A program made the translations under genes and the position numbers. This document shows, in pieces, positions 5,829 to 13,322 of a stretch of 13,373 bases of DNA. The DNA comes from Deltaproteobacteria bacterium (GTDB lineage: Bacteria; Desulfobacterota; Desulfuromonadia; Geobacterales; Pseudopelobacteraceae). Numbering within the stretch: the stretch's first letter is position 1; each line of letters starts with the position of its first letter. The notes under the pieces are model-generated. The model was given only the letters and a program-made list of their open reading frames with translations, ran no database searches and was not told the origin of the DNA. Location: contig JAURXC010000304.1 in assembly GCA_030654645.1 (NCBI GenBank), positions 1 through 13,373 of the forward strand, in the 5' to 3' direction.

Positions 5829-7739
5829 ATGTCTACCATCACGATAACGCTCCCGGATAATTCAGCCCGTGAACTCCAGTCAGGAGCCACCGTCTACGAC
5901 CTGGCCGCTTCCATTGGAGCGGGTTTGGCCAAGGCGGCCCTGGCCGGCAAGATCAACGGACAGCTGGTCGACCTTTCATCGCCGTTGCCTGATGGCGCCC
6001 GCGTTGAAATAATCACCGAAAAGAGCCCCGAAGCCCTGGAAATAATCCGGCACTCTGCCTCGCACCTGATGGCCCAGGCTGTCAAGGAGCTTTTCCCTCA
6101 GGCCAAGGTTACGATCGGACCGGCAATCGAAACCGGTTTTTATTATGATTTCGACATGGAGAGGCCGTTTACTCCAGAAGATCTGGAGCGGATTGAAGCC
6201 AGGATGGCCGAGCTTGCCGCTGCCGACCAGAAAATCGTGCGCAGTGAGCTTTCCAGCGCCGACGCTGTCAGCATGTTTGAAGCGATGGGCGAATCCTACA
6301 AGGCCGAGTTGATCAACGATCTGGGCGCGGAGCGGGTTTCAGTCTATACCCAGGGGGGCTTTGCCGACCTCTGTCGCGGTCCACACCTGCCGTCCACATC
6401 GCGCATCAAGGCCTTCAAGCTGCTTTCCATAGCCGGAGCCTATTGGCGCGGCGATGAAAAGAACCGCATGCTGCAGCGTATTTACGGTACCGCTTTTATA
6501 GACAAGAAAGAGCTGGAAGCATACCTGAACCGTCTGGAAGAGGCCAAACGTCGCGACCACCGCAAGCTTGGCCGGGAGCTGGACCTGTTCTCTTTTTCTG
6601 ACGAAGTCGGAGCGGGCTTTCCGATCTGGCATCCGAAAGGCGCCATGTTGCGCACGGTTCTCGAGGATTTCGAGCGCAAGGAGCATCTGCGCCGCGATTA
6701 CGATATCGTTGTCGGACCGCAGATCCTGAAGAGTGAGCTCTGGCAGCGTTCCGGGCATTACGAGAACTATCGCGAGAATATGTATTTCACCGAAGTTGAT
6801 GAGCAGAGCTACGGCATCAAGCCGATGAACTGTCTCTCGCACATGATGATATACAAGTCCCAACTGCGCAGCTACCGCGACCTGCCACTGCGTTTCTTCG
6901 AGCTGGGGACGGTGCATCGCCATGAACGCGCCGGCGTGTTGCACGGGTTGATGCGGGTACGCTGTTTTACCCAGGATGATGCCCATATCCTCTGTACACC
7001 GGAGCAGCTTGACGCCGAGATCAAAGGGGTTATCTCCTTCGTGAACGATGTGATGAATATCTTCGGCTTCGAATACGAGATGGAATTGTCTACGCGTCCA
7101 GACAAGTCCATCGGCTCCGATGCCGACTGGAAGCAGGCTACCGACGCCCTGCTGGGAGCATTGAAGGATTCCGGGCGTCCCTATGAGATAAACGAGGGTG
7201 ATGGCGCATTCTATGGGCCGAAGATCGACATCAAGCTGCGCGATTGTCTTGACAGACGCTGGCAGTGTGCTACTATCCAGTGCGATTTTACCCTGCCCGA
7301 GCGCTTTGACCTGACCTATGTCGCCTCGGATGGCGAACGCAAGCGGCCGGTTATGGTTCATCGTGTAATCCTTGGTTCCATAGAACGCTTTATCGGTGTT
7401 CTCATCGAGCACTTTGCCGGTAGTTTTCCTCTCTGGATATCTCCGGTGCAGGCGGTTATTGTTACGGTCACTGAAAACCAGGTCCCGTTTGCCAAGGATG
7501 TTTACAGGCGTTTGCGTGATGCGGGCATCAGGGTTGAGAGCGATCTTCGCAATGAAAAACTGAGCTTCAAGATCCGCGAGGCCCAGTTGCAGAAGACGCC
7601 TTACATGTTGGTGATAGGCGATAAGGAAGTTGAACAGGGTACCGTGACTCCCCGCTATCGCGATGGAAAAAACCTGCAGCCGATGAAGCCTGAAGAGTTT
7701 ATTGATTTTGTATTACAGGAATGTAAAGAATATAAATAG
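5829..7739 (+). CDS. thrS: Threonyl-tRNA synthetase
   Basis: Charges tRNA-Thr and edits mischarged serine. 636 residues, full length. In order: TGS domain (1-62); editing domain with HSASH (H75, H79) and ADLCRGPH (C182, H186); class II catalytic core with motif 2 RHERAG (364-369) and motif 3 GSIERF (516-521); C-terminal anticodon-binding domain (about 540-636). The three zinc ligands that recognise threonine are present: C335, H386 and H511. The usual KPMNCPGH box reads KPMNCLSH (331-338), keeping cysteine and histidine but not Pro-Gly. ATG 5829 has AAGGA at 5817-5821, 7 nt upstream. It heads the translation cluster continuing with infC. No T-box element is visible; the leader holds the tRNA-Val terminator instead. 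Confidence 0.97.
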   Translation: MSTITITLPDNSARELQSGATVYDLAASIGAGLAKAALAGKINGQLVDLSSPLPDGARVEIITEKSPEALEIIRHSASHLMAQAVKELFPQAKVTIGPAIETGFYYDFDMERPFTPEDLERIEARMAELAAADQKIVRSELSSADAVSMFEAMGESYKAELINDLGAERVSVYTQGGFADLCRGPHLPSTSRIKAFKLLSIAGAYWRGDEKNRMLQRIYGTAFIDKKELEAYLNRLEEAKRRDHRKLGRELDLFSFSDEVGAGFPIWHPKGAMLRTVLEDFERKEHLRRDYDIVVGPQILKSELWQRSGHYENYRENMYFTEVDEQSYGIKPMNCLSHMMIYKSQLRSYRDLPLRFFELGTVHRHERAGVLHGLMRVRCFTQDDAHILCTPEQLDAEIKGVISFVNDVMNIFGFEYEMELSTRPDKSIGSDADWKQATDALLGALKDSGRPYEINEGDGAFYGPKIDIKLRDCLDRRWQCATIQCDFTLPERFDLTYVASDGERKRPVMVHRVILGSIERFIGVLIEHFAGSFPLWISPVQAVIVTVTENQVPFAKDVYRRLRDAGIRVESDLRNEKLSFKIREAQLQKTPYMLVIGDKEVEQGTVTPRYRDGKNLQPMKPEEFIDFVLQECKEYK

Positions 7740-7751
7740 ATCGTATGAGCA

Positions 7752-7784
7752 GGTGACAGCAATCTAAGCTGCCACCAGGAGGTG
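7752..7784 (+). promoter_or_regulatory. infC leader stem-loop next to the Shine-Dalgarno
   Basis: GGTGACAGC (7752-7760) pairs with GCTGCCACC (7768-7776) around AATCTAA, nine positions with one A-C mismatch. AGGAGG (7777-7782) follows with no gap. The right arm can pair differently: CACC (7773-7776) with GGTG (7781-7784) across AGGA, closing the Shine-Dalgarno into a small hairpin. The two folds are exclusive, a layout suited to translational control of infC. Only the pairing is seen; regulation is inferred. Confidence 0.5.
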
Positions 7785-7789
7785 TCGCC

Positions 7790-8308
7790 ATAGCAAAACC
7801 GACCGTGAATATCAACCAGGCTATCCGGGTTTCCGAAGTACGCGTCATTGGCGCGGATGGAGAAGCTTTGGGTATCATTCCTGTCTCCAGGGCGCTTGAG
7901 CTTGCCGAACAGCAGCAGCTTGACCTTGTGGAGGTATCACCCACGGCAGTTCCCCCTGTCTGCCGGATCATGGATTACGGCAAGTTCAAGTACCAGCAGA
8001 GCAAGAAGCTGCAGGAAGCCAAGAAGAAGCAGGTCCATGTGCTGCTCAAGGAAGTCAAGCTCCGTCCGAAAACCGATGACCACGACCTTGATTTCAAGAT
8101 CAAGAACGTCAAACGTTTTCTTGAAGAGGGCAATAAGGCAAAGATAACTCTGGTATTCCGGGGCCGGGAAATTACGCACATGGATGTTGGTCGTGCTGTT
8201 ATCGAGCGGGTTGCAAAAGAGTTGCAGGATGTGGCGGTTATTGAGAACCAGCCTCGTGTAGAGGGTCGCAACATGTATATGATCGTTGCTCCGAAAGTAA
8301 AAAAATAG
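7790..8308 (+). CDS. infC: Translation initiation factor IF-3, with ATA start codon
   Basis: Binds the 30S subunit, blocks premature 50S joining and proofreads the start codon and initiator tRNA. 172 residues from ATA 7790. The N-domain opens with NINQAIRVSEVRVIGADGE; a lysine-rich linker (KKLQEAKKKQ, about 78-87) leads to the C-domain VKLRPKTDDHDLDFKIKN and GREITHMDVGR. ATA is chosen because a perfect AGGAGG (7777-7782) sits 7 nt upstream; the in-frame GTG at 7805 has no Shine-Dalgarno in range and would cut off AKPTV. Non-standard AUU/AUA/AUC starts are a known infC hallmark: IF-3 discriminates against them, giving autoregulation. It lies 50 nt after thrS; rpmI follows after 47 nt. Confidence 0.93.
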   Translation: MAKPTVNINQAIRVSEVRVIGADGEALGIIPVSRALELAEQQQLDLVEVSPTAVPPVCRIMDYGKFKYQQSKKLQEAKKKQVHVLLKEVKLRPKTDDHDLDFKIKNVKRFLEEGNKAKITLVFRGREITHMDVGRAVIERVAKELQDVAVIENQPRVEGRNMYMIVAPKVKK

Positions 8309-8355
8309 CGAATTTTAAATCCATAATTCAGTACATAACAAGAAGGAGCTAATTC

Positions 8356-8553
8356 ATGCCAAAGATTAAAACTAACCGCGGCGCCGCCAAGCGCTTCAAA
8401 AAATCCGCTACAGGACGGATCAAGCGAGGCAGCGCATACACAAGTCATATCCTGACTCCCAAGTCAACCAAGCGCAAGCGTAACCTGCGCGGTGGTTCCA
8501 TGGTGGCTGCTGTTGACCAGAAAAACATTGCACGCCTGATCCCATACAAATAA
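8356..8553 (+). CDS. rpmI: 50S ribosomal protein L35
   Basis: 65 residues, strongly basic, standard length. It begins MPKIKTNRGAAKRFKKS and has the conserved HILTPKSTKRKRNLRG segment (31-46). ATG 8356 has AAGGAG at 8343-8348, 7 nt upstream. It sits between infC and rplT, the common bacterial order. The 47-nt gap before it is AT-rich, with no structure I can support. Confidence 0.97.
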   Translation: MPKIKTNRGAAKRFKKSATGRIKRGSAYTSHILTPKSTKRKRNLRGGSMVAAVDQKNIARLIPYK

Positions 8554-8563
8554 ATAACGATAT

Positions 8564-8625
8564 CCCTCCACCAGTGGTGAGGGGGTACACATGCCAAGAA
8601 CCATGAGGAAATTGTCTCCCCTTAT
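8564..8625 (+). promoter_or_regulatory. Structured rpmI-rplT leader, candidate L20 or coupling control element
   Basis: CCCT (8564-8567), bulged C, CACC (8569-8572), loop AGT, then GGTGAGGG (8576-8583) form an 8-bp hairpin. Its right arm contains most of the GAGGGGG Shine-Dalgarno of the small ORF at 8591. An alternative partner lies inside that ORF: AGGGG (8580-8584) with CCCCT (8618-8622), extendable by U-A and G-U pairs to 8577/8625. The gap from rpmI to rplT (108 nt) is longer than its Shine-Dalgarno needs. L20 is a known autoregulator of this operon in E. coli and Bacillus; that it acts here is inference. Confidence 0.45.
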
Positions 8626-8656
8626 GGATCTGGCCATTTTACCGATGAAGGAGTAG
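8591..8656 (+). CDS. Candidate 21-residue leader peptide upstream of rplT
   Basis: ATG 8591 to TAG 8654-8656, 21 residues, beginning MPRTMRKLSPLM and ending ILPMKE. GAGGGGG (8579-8585) lies 5 nt upstream. The stop is 5 nt before the rplT ATG, and the rplT Shine-Dalgarno AAGGAG (8648-8653) forms the last codons. Ribosomes ending here would be placed to restart on rplT. The peptide resembles no protein I know; its opening MPR matches that of L20, too short to mean much. Short ORFs arise by chance, but start, ribosome site and stop position together make translation plausible. Confidence 0.4.
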   Translation: MPRTMRKLSPLMDLAILPMKE

Positions 8657-8661
8657 TAAGT

Positions 8662-9015
8662 ATGCCACGCGTAAAAAGAGGATTTAAAGCGAGACGCAGA
8701 CGTAACAAGGTTTTAAAGCTTGCCAAAGGTTACCGCGGCGCACGGAGCAAACTGTTCCGCAGTGCCACTGAAGCGGTTGACCGGGCTCTGAATTATGCCT
8801 TCCGTGACCGTCGCGTCAAAAAACGTGATTTCCGCAGTCTCTGGATTGTCCGCATAAATGCGGCTTCCCGCCTCAACGGACTGTCATACAGCAAGTTCAT
8901 CTTTGGACTTAAAAAGGCTGATGTTCAGATCGATCGTAAAGTTCTGGCCGACATCGCCGTGACTGATCCCAAGGGATTTGCACAGATCGCGGATGTAGCC
9001 AAGGCAAGCATCTAG
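8662..9015 (+). CDS. rplT: 50S ribosomal protein L20
   Basis: Assembly protein of the large subunit that binds 23S rRNA directly; in several bacteria it also represses its own operon. 117 residues, standard. The basic N-terminal extension MPRVKRGFKARRRRNKVLK is followed by AKGYRGARSKLFRSA and the helical core including RDRRVKKRDFRSLWIVRIN. ATG 8662 has AAGGAG at 8648-8653, 8 nt upstream, lying in the end of the small ORF 8591-8656. A strong terminator follows 20 nt after the stop. Confidence 0.98.
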   Translation: MPRVKRGFKARRRRNKVLKLAKGYRGARSKLFRSATEAVDRALNYAFRDRRVKKRDFRSLWIVRINAASRLNGLSYSKFIFGLKKADVQIDRKVLADIAVTDPKGFAQIADVAKASI

Positions 9016-9035
9016 GATATTATCGTGTCGAACCG

Positions 9036-9072
9036 AAAAAAGGGAATGGGACTAAATCCCATTCCCTTTTTT
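9036..9072 (+). terminator. Strong intrinsic terminator between rplT and pheS
   Basis: GGGAATGGGA (9042-9051) pairs perfectly with TCCCATTCCC (9057-9066) around CTAAA. The flanking A6 (9036-9041) and T6 (9067-9072) extend the stem to 16 bp and would make it work in both directions. It ends 48 nt before pheS, where E. coli has the pheST attenuator, but I see no Phe-rich leader peptide before it. GGGATTT inside rplT (8973-8979) is complementary to AAATCCC in the hairpin (9054-9060), a possible but unproven antiterminator. Confidence 0.9.
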
Positions 9073-9120
9073 GTAAGTTGATTATTTACCATTAAACTCT
9101 GTCGCAAAGGTAATCAAACT

Positions 9121-10137
9121 ATGCGGGAACAGCTAGAAAAATTAAAAAACGAGACTCTGACTTCGATAAAATCAGCAGGAAATGTTGAGTTACTGCAGGA
9201 TATACGCGTCAGAATGCTTGGCCGTAAAGGCGAACTGACCGCTCTGATGAAAGGACTTGGTGCTCTTTCCGCGGATGAGCGCCCGATAGTCGGGCAGTTG
9301 GTCAACAATGTTCGTGACGAGATCGAATCCGCTTTGGAAGCTGCGCTTGCCGCGGCCAGAGAGCAGGTCAAGGCCGAACGCCTCAAGTCGGAGAGGATCG
9401 ACGTCACTCTGCCTGGAAGACACGCCGCCAGCGGTTCCAAACATCCTGTCTCCCTGATTATCGAAGAGGTCTGCGAAATATTTGCCGGTCTCGGTTTTGC
9501 GGTGGCCGAAGGGCCGGAAATCGAGCATGACTGGTATAATTTCGAGGCTTTGAATTTCCCACCGGAACATCCTGCCCGTGATATGCAGGATACGTTTTTT
9601 GTCGAAAATAACCTGCTGTTGCGTACCCATACCTCGCCGGTGCAGATTCGTACCATGCTCAAGCAGAAGCCCCCACTGCGAATCATCGCTCCCGGAACGG
9701 TTTACCGCTGCGACTCCGATGCGACCCACTCCCCCATGTTTCACCAGATAGAGGGGTTGATGGTTGATTCCGGTATCACTTTTGGCGATCTTAAGGGGAT
9801 TTTGACGGTATTCACCAATCAGCTGTTCGGCCAGAAGACGGGAGTGCGCCTGCGTCCCAGTTTTTTCCCGTTTACCGAGCCGTCGGCCGAGGTTGACATC
9901 GCCTGCGTGATTTGTGGCGGCAAAGGGTGCCGTGTCTGCAAAAACAGCGGCTGGCTTGAAATACTTGGCGCCGGAATGGTGGATCCCGAAGTATACCGGC
10001 ATGTTAATTATGATGCGGAAAATATTTCCGGATTCGCATTCGGAATGGGGATCGAGCGCATTGCAATGTTAAAGTACGGCATTAACGACATGCGGCTACT
10101 CTTCGAAAATGACGTGCGTTTTCTCCGGCAGTTCTAA
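9121..10137 (+). CDS. pheS: Phenylalanyl-tRNA synthetase alpha subunit
   Basis: Catalytic subunit of the alpha2-beta2 enzyme that charges tRNA-Phe. 338 residues, normal. The N-terminal coiled-coil (1-90) includes LGRKGELTALMKGLG, and helps bind tRNA. The catalytic core starts at HPVSLIIEEV (108-117), with GPEIEHDWYNFEALN, RTHTSPVQIR (168-177), VYRCDSDATHSPMFHQIEG (motif 2 region) and GMGIERIAMLKYG (motif 3). The CxxC-x4-CxxC cluster C262-C265-C270-C273 is common in bacterial PheS. ATG 9121 has only AAAGG (9106-9110) about 10 nt upstream, a modest ribosome site. No clear promoter is visible in the 48 nt after the terminator, so expression probably depends on read-through or a weak promoter. 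pheT follows after 26 nt. Confidence 0.97.
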   Translation: MREQLEKLKNETLTSIKSAGNVELLQDIRVRMLGRKGELTALMKGLGALSADERPIVGQLVNNVRDEIESALEAALAAAREQVKAERLKSERIDVTLPGRHAASGSKHPVSLIIEEVCEIFAGLGFAVAEGPEIEHDWYNFEALNFPPEHPARDMQDTFFVENNLLLRTHTSPVQIRTMLKQKPPLRIIAPGTVYRCDSDATHSPMFHQIEGLMVDSGITFGDLKGILTVFTNQLFGQKTGVRLRPSFFPFTEPSAEVDIACVICGGKGCRVCKNSGWLEILGAGMVDPEVYRHVNYDAENISGFAFGMGIERIAMLKYGINDMRLLFENDVRFLRQF

Positions 10138-10163
10138 TCCTATAACACAGATGGTGTCCTGAT

Positions 10164-12572
10164 ATGAAAGTTACCTACAATTGGCTTAAGGAATATGTTG
10201 ATTTTGATTTGTCTCCGGATCAACTAGCGGACCTGTTGACCATGCTCGGGCTTGAGGTCGAAGCGATGGATCGTCTAGGTGAAGGATTTGACGATGTCGT
10301 GGTCGCGCTGGTCGAAGAAAAACGCCAGCATCCCAATGCCGACAAGCTGTCACTCTGCCGGGTCAATAATGGCAGCGAAGTGCTGGACGTCGTCTGTGGC
10401 GCCCAGAACTTCAAGCAGGGCGACATGGTCGCACTGGCTCAGATCGGCGCCGTATTGCCGGGAGACTTCAAGATCAAAAAGTCGAAGATACGCGGTGAAG
10501 AGTCCTGCGGAATGCTCTGCTCGGAGAAGGAGTTGGGTCTGGCCGATGAAAGCGCCGGAATTATGATCCTTCCCGACAGTGGACTGGTCCTGGGCACGCC
10601 GCTGTTTTCGGCACTGGGATTGAAGGACACGCTCTTCGAAATTGGCCTTACGCCAAATCGTGCCGACTGCCTCAGTGCCGTGGGTATAGCTCGTGAAATA
10701 GCCGCCAAACTTGGACTGCAGGTCAGGTATCCAGACTCGGCAGTAGTTGAAGGAGGAGAGCCGGTTGAATCAGTGGTCGGAGTGGTGGTTGAAGCCTCAG
10801 ACCTCTGTCCCCGTTACGCCGCCCGCTACGTTTCAGGCTGCAAGATATCGCCTTCACCGGAATGGCTGGTGAAACGGCTGAATGCAATCGGCATCCGTTC
10901 AATCAACAATGTCGTGGATATCACCAACCTGGTGATGATGGAGTTGGGCCAACCGCTGCATGCTTTTGACTGTGACCGGCTTGCCGGAAAACGGATTGTT
11001 GTGCGTCGGGCGGGAGAGGGGGAGCCGTTCACAACCCTTGACGGGCAACAGCGCGCACTTGTTTCGGATGACCTGGTGATCTGCGATGCCGAGCGTCCGG
11101 TGGCCCTGGCCGGTGTCATGGGCGGCCTGAATTCGGAAATCGAGAATACAACCACCTGTATCCTGCTGGAGAGCGCCTGCTTCAAGCCGGCGGCCGTCCG
11201 CAAGACCAGCAAGCGGCTTGGTCTGCATACCGAGTCGTCCCATCGTTTCGAGCGTGGTATCGATATCGGCGGAGTTGCGCGGGCGCTTGACCGCGCCGCC
11301 GCGCTGATCGTGGAGTTGGCCGGCGGGACCATGGCCAGGGGAGCGCTGGATGTTTATCCGGGCAAGTGCGAACCGGTCTCGATTCCTTTCCGTCCGGAAC
11401 GGGCAAACAGCCTGATCGGTATTGACCTTGCCAGGGAAGAGATCCTTGATATCCTGACTCGTCTTGAATGCCGGGTGGTTGAAGGCGCTGCCGGAATCGT
11501 GCAGGTGGAGCCGCCCAGTTATCGTATCGATATTGAGCGCGAGATAGACCTGATAGAAGAGGTGGCCAGGCTCAACGGTTTCGACCGGATTCCCGCCAGC
11601 ATGCCGATCGCCAGGATTACATCGGATCGTCCTTCCCGGCACCAGCAGCTTGAAAAGCGGGTTCGGAACATACTTGTCGATCACGGCATGAACGAGATCA
11701 TCAATTTCAGTTTTACCGATCCCGGGTCCGCGGGAAAACTGATGCTGCGCGAGGATGACCCGCGTCGCAATGCAATCCGCTTATCGAACCCGTTGGTTGA
11801 TGAACAGTCGGTTATGCGTACCACGCTTTTGCCCGGTCTGCTGGAGACGGTTGCCCGTAATATCAACTTCCGCTCGCTTGATCTGAGCCTGTTTGAAATG
11901 CGCCGTGTCTATATGCCGTCTGCCGGAGACGACATGCCGACGGAGCCGATCTTCATCGTAGGTGCCATGACCGGCTCCCGCGACGGTGACGGCTGGAGTC
12001 GTCCCAATGAGTCGGTTGATTTTTATGATGCCAAAGGTGTTGTTGAGGCGCTGCTTGAGCTCATCGGTGTAAAAGGGGCTTCATGGCTGTCCGATTCTGT
12101 CGAACCTTACTATCATCCGGGCAAATCCTGCCGCATCATGGCTGGCCGCGATCAGATCGGTTCAGTTGGCGAAATACATCCAACAGTACAGGAAAACTTT
12201 GGTATCGAAAAACAGGTCTTCTGTTTTGAACTTGATTTTGAAAAGTTGTTGAAAAATTCCAAGACAGGATCTTCGATCACGGCCCCATCCCGTTTTCCGG
12301 ACAGCACCCGCGATATTGCCATGTTGGTGCCGGATGACCTTCAGTCCGAAAAAGTGGTGGAGTGTGTTAAGGGTGTCAAAGCCAAGGAAATCGAGCAAAT
12401 ACAGATATTTGATGTTTATCGTGGCAAGGGGATTCCGGATGGATATGCAAGTATTGCAATCAGAATCCGCTACCGTTCTTATGAACGAACCTTGACGGAT
12501 GACGAGATCAGTTCCATTCACAAAAAGATAACCGACAGCCTGATAAATAAATTACAGGTTACTTTGCGATAA
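10164..12572 (+). CDS. pheT: Phenylalanyl-tRNA synthetase beta subunit
   Basis: Partner of PheS; binds tRNA-Phe and hydrolyses mischarged Tyr-tRNA-Phe. 802 residues, full length. MKVTYNWLKEYVDF (1-14) is the typical N-terminus. An EMAP-II-like tRNA-binding domain spans about 42-150, followed by GLTPNRADCLS (161-171). The B3/B4 editing domain (about 215-390) includes HAFDCDRL, LAGVMGG and ERGIDI. The B5 domain (about 403-475) carries acidic residues in DIEREIDLIEEVARLNGFDRIP. A catalytic-like core follows, then the FDX-ACB anticodon-binding domain (about 709-802, starting SRFPDSTRDIAML). ATG 10164 has only a weak GGTG site (10153-10156) and probably relies on coupling to pheS. Confidence 0.98.
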   Translation: MKVTYNWLKEYVDFDLSPDQLADLLTMLGLEVEAMDRLGEGFDDVVVALVEEKRQHPNADKLSLCRVNNGSEVLDVVCGAQNFKQGDMVALAQIGAVLPGDFKIKKSKIRGEESCGMLCSEKELGLADESAGIMILPDSGLVLGTPLFSALGLKDTLFEIGLTPNRADCLSAVGIAREIAAKLGLQVRYPDSAVVEGGEPVESVVGVVVEASDLCPRYAARYVSGCKISPSPEWLVKRLNAIGIRSINNVVDITNLVMMELGQPLHAFDCDRLAGKRIVVRRAGEGEPFTTLDGQQRALVSDDLVICDAERPVALAGVMGGLNSEIENTTTCILLESACFKPAAVRKTSKRLGLHTESSHRFERGIDIGGVARALDRAAALIVELAGGTMARGALDVYPGKCEPVSIPFRPERANSLIGIDLAREEILDILTRLECRVVEGAAGIVQVEPPSYRIDIEREIDLIEEVARLNGFDRIPASMPIARITSDRPSRHQQLEKRVRNILVDHGMNEIINFSFTDPGSAGKLMLREDDPRRNAIRLSNPLVDEQSVMRTTLLPGLLETVARNINFRSLDLSLFEMRRVYMPSAGDDMPTEPIFIVGAMTGSRDGDGWSRPNESVDFYDAKGVVEALLELIGVKGASWLSDSVEPYYHPGKSCRIMAGRDQIGSVGEIHPTVQENFGIEKQVFCFELDFEKLLKNSKTGSSITAPSRFPDSTRDIAMLVPDDLQSEKVVECVKGVKAKEIEQIQIFDVYRGKGIPDGYASIAIRIRYRSYERTLTDDEISSIHKKITDSLINKLQVTLR

Positions 12573-12578
12573 AATCTG

Positions 12579-12607
12579 TTGCGAAATGCCGAACCCTGTG
12601 GTATAAA
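12579..12607 (+). promoter_or_regulatory. Sigma-70 promoter for ihfA
   Basis: TTGCGA (12579-12584) and TATAAA (12602-12607) are separated by 17 nt in the 84-nt gap after pheT. Transcription would start near 12614, leaving a leader of about 43 nt. A second TTGCGA lies at 12564-12569 at the end of pheT. No terminator follows pheT, so ihfA may be read both from here and from the upstream cluster, as in E. coli. Confidence 0.65.
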
Positions 12608-12656
12608 ATTTTTCCTTTTGTTTCAGAGTATTAACTATGTTTAGTTTGAGGTAGTC

Positions 12657-12941
12657 ATGACCAAAGCCGACATCGTAGAAAGAATTCATCAGAAGATTGG
12701 TTTCTCCAAGAAAGAATCGGCTGAAATGGTCGAAACTGTCTTTGGACTCCTGAAAAACACCCTGGAATCCGGTGAAAAGATAAAAATTGCCGGTTTCGGA
12801 AACTTTGTGGTTAAACAAAAAGCTGACCGAAGGGGGAGAAACCCCCAAACAGGTGAGACCATTACAATCAATGCCCGCCGTATCCTGACTTTCAAGCCAA
12901 GCCAGGTTCTGAAAAACGCAATTAATACTGAAGAAAAATAA
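12657..12941 (+). CDS. ihfA: Integration host factor alpha subunit (HU/IHF family)
   Basis: Nucleoid protein that bends DNA sharply and assists sigma-54 promoters, recombination and replication. 94 residues, normal. KADIVERIHQKIGFSKKES (3-21) is the helical dimer part. IKIAGFGNFVVKQK (42-55) leads into the beta arm RRGRNPQTGE (58-67), with the intercalating proline P63, and ARRILTFKPSQVLK (73-86) closes the fold. IHF-alpha is preferred over HU or IHF-beta because of its position after pheT, as in E. coli. ATG 12657 has GAGG at 12648-12651, 5 nt upstream. It has its own probable promoter and is followed 21 nt later by the MerR gene. Confidence 0.92.
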   Translation: MTKADIVERIHQKIGFSKKESAEMVETVFGLLKNTLESGEKIKIAGFGNFVVKQKADRRGRNPQTGETITINARRILTFKPSQVLKNAINTEEK

Positions 12942-12962
12942 TCGCGGCACAGGTTGGTTCAG

Positions 12963-13316
12963 ATGGCCACGACCTTACCTGACAAGCTGTATTACAAGAT
13001 CGGCGAGGTCGCTGAGGCTGCCAAGGTAAGAACCTCGGTTCTCAGGTTCTGGGAGTCCGAGTTTACCTTTCTGAAGCCTGAAAAAAGTGCGACCGGACAG
13101 CGCCTTTATTCAAAACGGGAAGTTGATCTTATTCTTCAGGTCCGACACCTGCTCTATGAAGAGAAATTTACTATTGAAGGTGTCAAAAAAAGGATTTCCT
13201 CGAAAGGGAAACTGATTAATGCCGAGGATCTGATTCCAGTCTGCACGGAGAGTAATGTTTCCGGTTTATTGCAGGAAGTGCGTCGGGATCTTCAGGAGTT
13301 ACGAAATATATTGTAG
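12963..13316 (+). CDS. Small MerR-family transcriptional regulator
   Basis: 117 residues. The winged helix-turn-helix occupies about 10-78: YYKIGEVAEAAKVRTSVLRFWESEF, where VRTSVLRFWE is the recognition helix, then GQRLYSKREVDLI (45-57, wing) and LLYEEKFTIEGVKKRI (63-78). A short C-terminal helix, GLLQEVRRDLQELR, probably forms the dimer coiled coil. There is no effector domain and only one cysteine (C94), so metal sensing is unlikely; ligand and targets are unknown. ATG 12963 is chosen over in-frame TTG 12954 because CAGG (12950-12953) is 9 nt upstream and homology starts at KLYYKIGE. It lies 21 nt after ihfA, probably co-transcribed, with tRNA-Pro only 6 nt downstream. Confidence 0.88.
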   Translation: MATTLPDKLYYKIGEVAEAAKVRTSVLRFWESEFTFLKPEKSATGQRLYSKREVDLILQVRHLLYEEKFTIEGVKKRISSKGKLINAEDLIPVCTESNVSGLLQEVRRDLQELRNIL

Positions 13317-13322
13317 TTTTAT

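Noticed and set aside
9025..9082. GTG-started short ORF between rplT and pheS as a pheM-like leader peptide
   Set aside because: Its Phe codons come only from the terminator T-run, it has no ribosome site, and it runs through the hairpin rather than preceding it.
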